Positions 63,099 to 64,000 of a DNA stretch of 64,000 bases are shown piece by piece (the first letter of the stretch is position 1; each line of letters begins with the position of its first letter). The translations under genes were made by a program, and so were the position numbers. The DNA is from Spirochaetaceae bacterium. Lineage in GTDB: Bacteria; Spirochaetota; Spirochaetia; Treponematales; Rectinemataceae. The DNA lies in assembly GCA_026418115.1 (NCBI GenBank), contig JAOABY010000004.1, forward strand, positions 1 to 64,000, given 5' to 3'. A model generated the notes under the pieces. That model saw only the letters and a list, made by a program, of their open reading frames with translations. It had not been told where the DNA came from and ran no database searches.

Positions 63099-63884
63099 TC
63101 AGCGCTTCCTTGAGGAATTATGAAATGGTTTTAGGGTGAAGAGCTGCGTCATGACTGAGGTCAGATTCTTTCTTTTCCCTGATCTTCGTTCATTCTCACC
63201 AGCTCTGCCCGAGAACGCAAAGACATCGCTCTCGCTGCCGGTAACAAGGAGCACATCGCCGACTCTGAAGCGATAATCCGTGGTGATGTCAATGAACACA
63301 CCGTTCCTGTCCTCATCTCCGGCTGGAGCATCGCCGGCAGGTCGAACCGCCACCACGTTGACATGGTATCTGGATCGAAGGTTCGCCTCAATGACGGTGC
63401 GTCCGGCAAGAAATGATGGCAACAGGACTTCTGCCATAACCAGATGTTCGCTGATCGGCATGTAATTGAGCAGCGATCTCGAAAGCACCAGTGGCGCGAT
63501 ACGCGAGGCAGCTTCCTTCGCTGCATTGACCACTCGTGTGGCACCGGCCAGTCTCAGCAATTCCTCATACTCCTCCGAATCAGATCGTGCAATGATCTCA
63601 GGCACGCCAAGCTTTTTTAGCCGATGCACCACAAGGAGCGTCGCCTCGCTCTGCATCTCGATATCTACCACAGCGACATCGACCGGCTCCTGAAAAACCC
63701 TGTGAAAGGCTTCTTCGTCCAGCGGGTCGAACACAAAGGCCGTGAGTACAAGTTCCTTGATTTTTTCAATGCGTACAGGATCAGGGTCTGCAGCCAGGAT
63801 CTGGTCAGTCACCTCGGCAATTTTCTCAAGCATTGTCATGCCAAATGCACCTAGTCCTATGACTGCGTACTGTTTCATCGCCAT
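63099..63884 (-). CDS. TrkA/KtrA-type potassium uptake NAD-binding subunit
   Basis: MKQYAVIGLGAFGMTMLEKIAEVTDQILAADPDPVRIEKIKEL; RCK-N followed by a TrkA-C-like domain. Confidence 0.88.
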   Translation of the reverse strand: MAMKQYAVIGLGAFGMTMLEKIAEVTDQILAADPDPVRIEKIKELVLTAFVFDPLDEEAFHRVFQEPVDVAVVDIEMQSEATLLVVHRLKKLGVPEIIARSDSEEYEELLRLAGATRVVNAAKEAASRIAPLVLSRSLLNYMPISEHLVMAEVLLPSFLAGRTVIEANLRSRYHVNVVAVRPAGDAPAGDEDRNGVFIDITTDYRFRVGDVLLVTGSESDVFAFSGRAGENERRSGKRKNLTSVMTQLFTLKPFHNSSRKR

Positions 63885-63903
63885 ATCTCCTCTTCTCCTG
63901 CCG

Positions 63904-64000
63904 TCACAGCATGACCTCTGCTGTTGGAACATCGATGGCCGCGATTTCATCTCTGACCGCGGGGAGCGCCATCGAGAAAAATCCCACCCTTCCAATGAAC
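63904..64000 (-). CDS. TrkH/KtrB potassium transporter, C-terminal end (truncated by window)
   Basis: Minus-strand translation ...FIGRVGFFSMALPAVRDEIAAIDVPTAEVML*; FIGR(V/I)G is the typical TrkH C-terminal motif, and it lies immediately upstream of the KtrA-like gene. Confidence 0.75.
   Translation of the reverse strand, partial: FIGRVGFFSMALPAVRDEIAAIDVPTAEVML

Overview
The 64 kb window is gene-dense bacterial chromosome, probably from a spirochaete. That placement is inferred from RpoB residue N531, the EF-G paralogue and the overall gene content. From left to right it contains: (i) the end of a histidine-utilisation locus, hutH (truncated by the window edge), a 1155-aa ORF and hutI. The ORF may be a pyrophosphate-type PEP carboxykinase. 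(ii) rarD and a complete livJ-H-M-G-F ABC transporter operon. (iii) About 30 kb of minus-strand translation and transcription genes in which the alpha, spc, S10, str and beta clusters are contiguous: tRNA-Thr, rpmG, tRNA-Trp, secE, nusG, rplKAJL, rpoBC, rpsL, rpsG, an EF-G-like paralogue, tuf, then rpsJ through rplQ, followed by an untracked 56-aa zinc-ribbon ORF. (iv) Housekeeping and accessory genes: murJ, Cof-HAD, VanY, a UDG-like protein, NYN/OST-HTH, TPR, a lipoprotein nuclease, clpP, tlpA-ccdA, a GATE protein, malQ, radA, an rlmI-like gene, glycerate 2-kinase, a decayed GntR/FadR regulator, a rubrerythrin/superoxide reductase/rubredoxin operon, radC, an SPT/KBL-like enzyme and a Trk/Ktr potassium system. 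I found no CRISPR array, rRNA, transposon or prophage. The points most worth checking are the 1155-aa hut-linked protein, the structured leader with overlapping hairpins and a sequestered RBS before the SPT-like gene, the interleaved 7-mer inverted repeats in the clpP/tlpA divergent region, the EF-G paralogue in the fusA position, the small zinc-ribbon ORF, and the decayed GntR gene with an apparently intact promoter.
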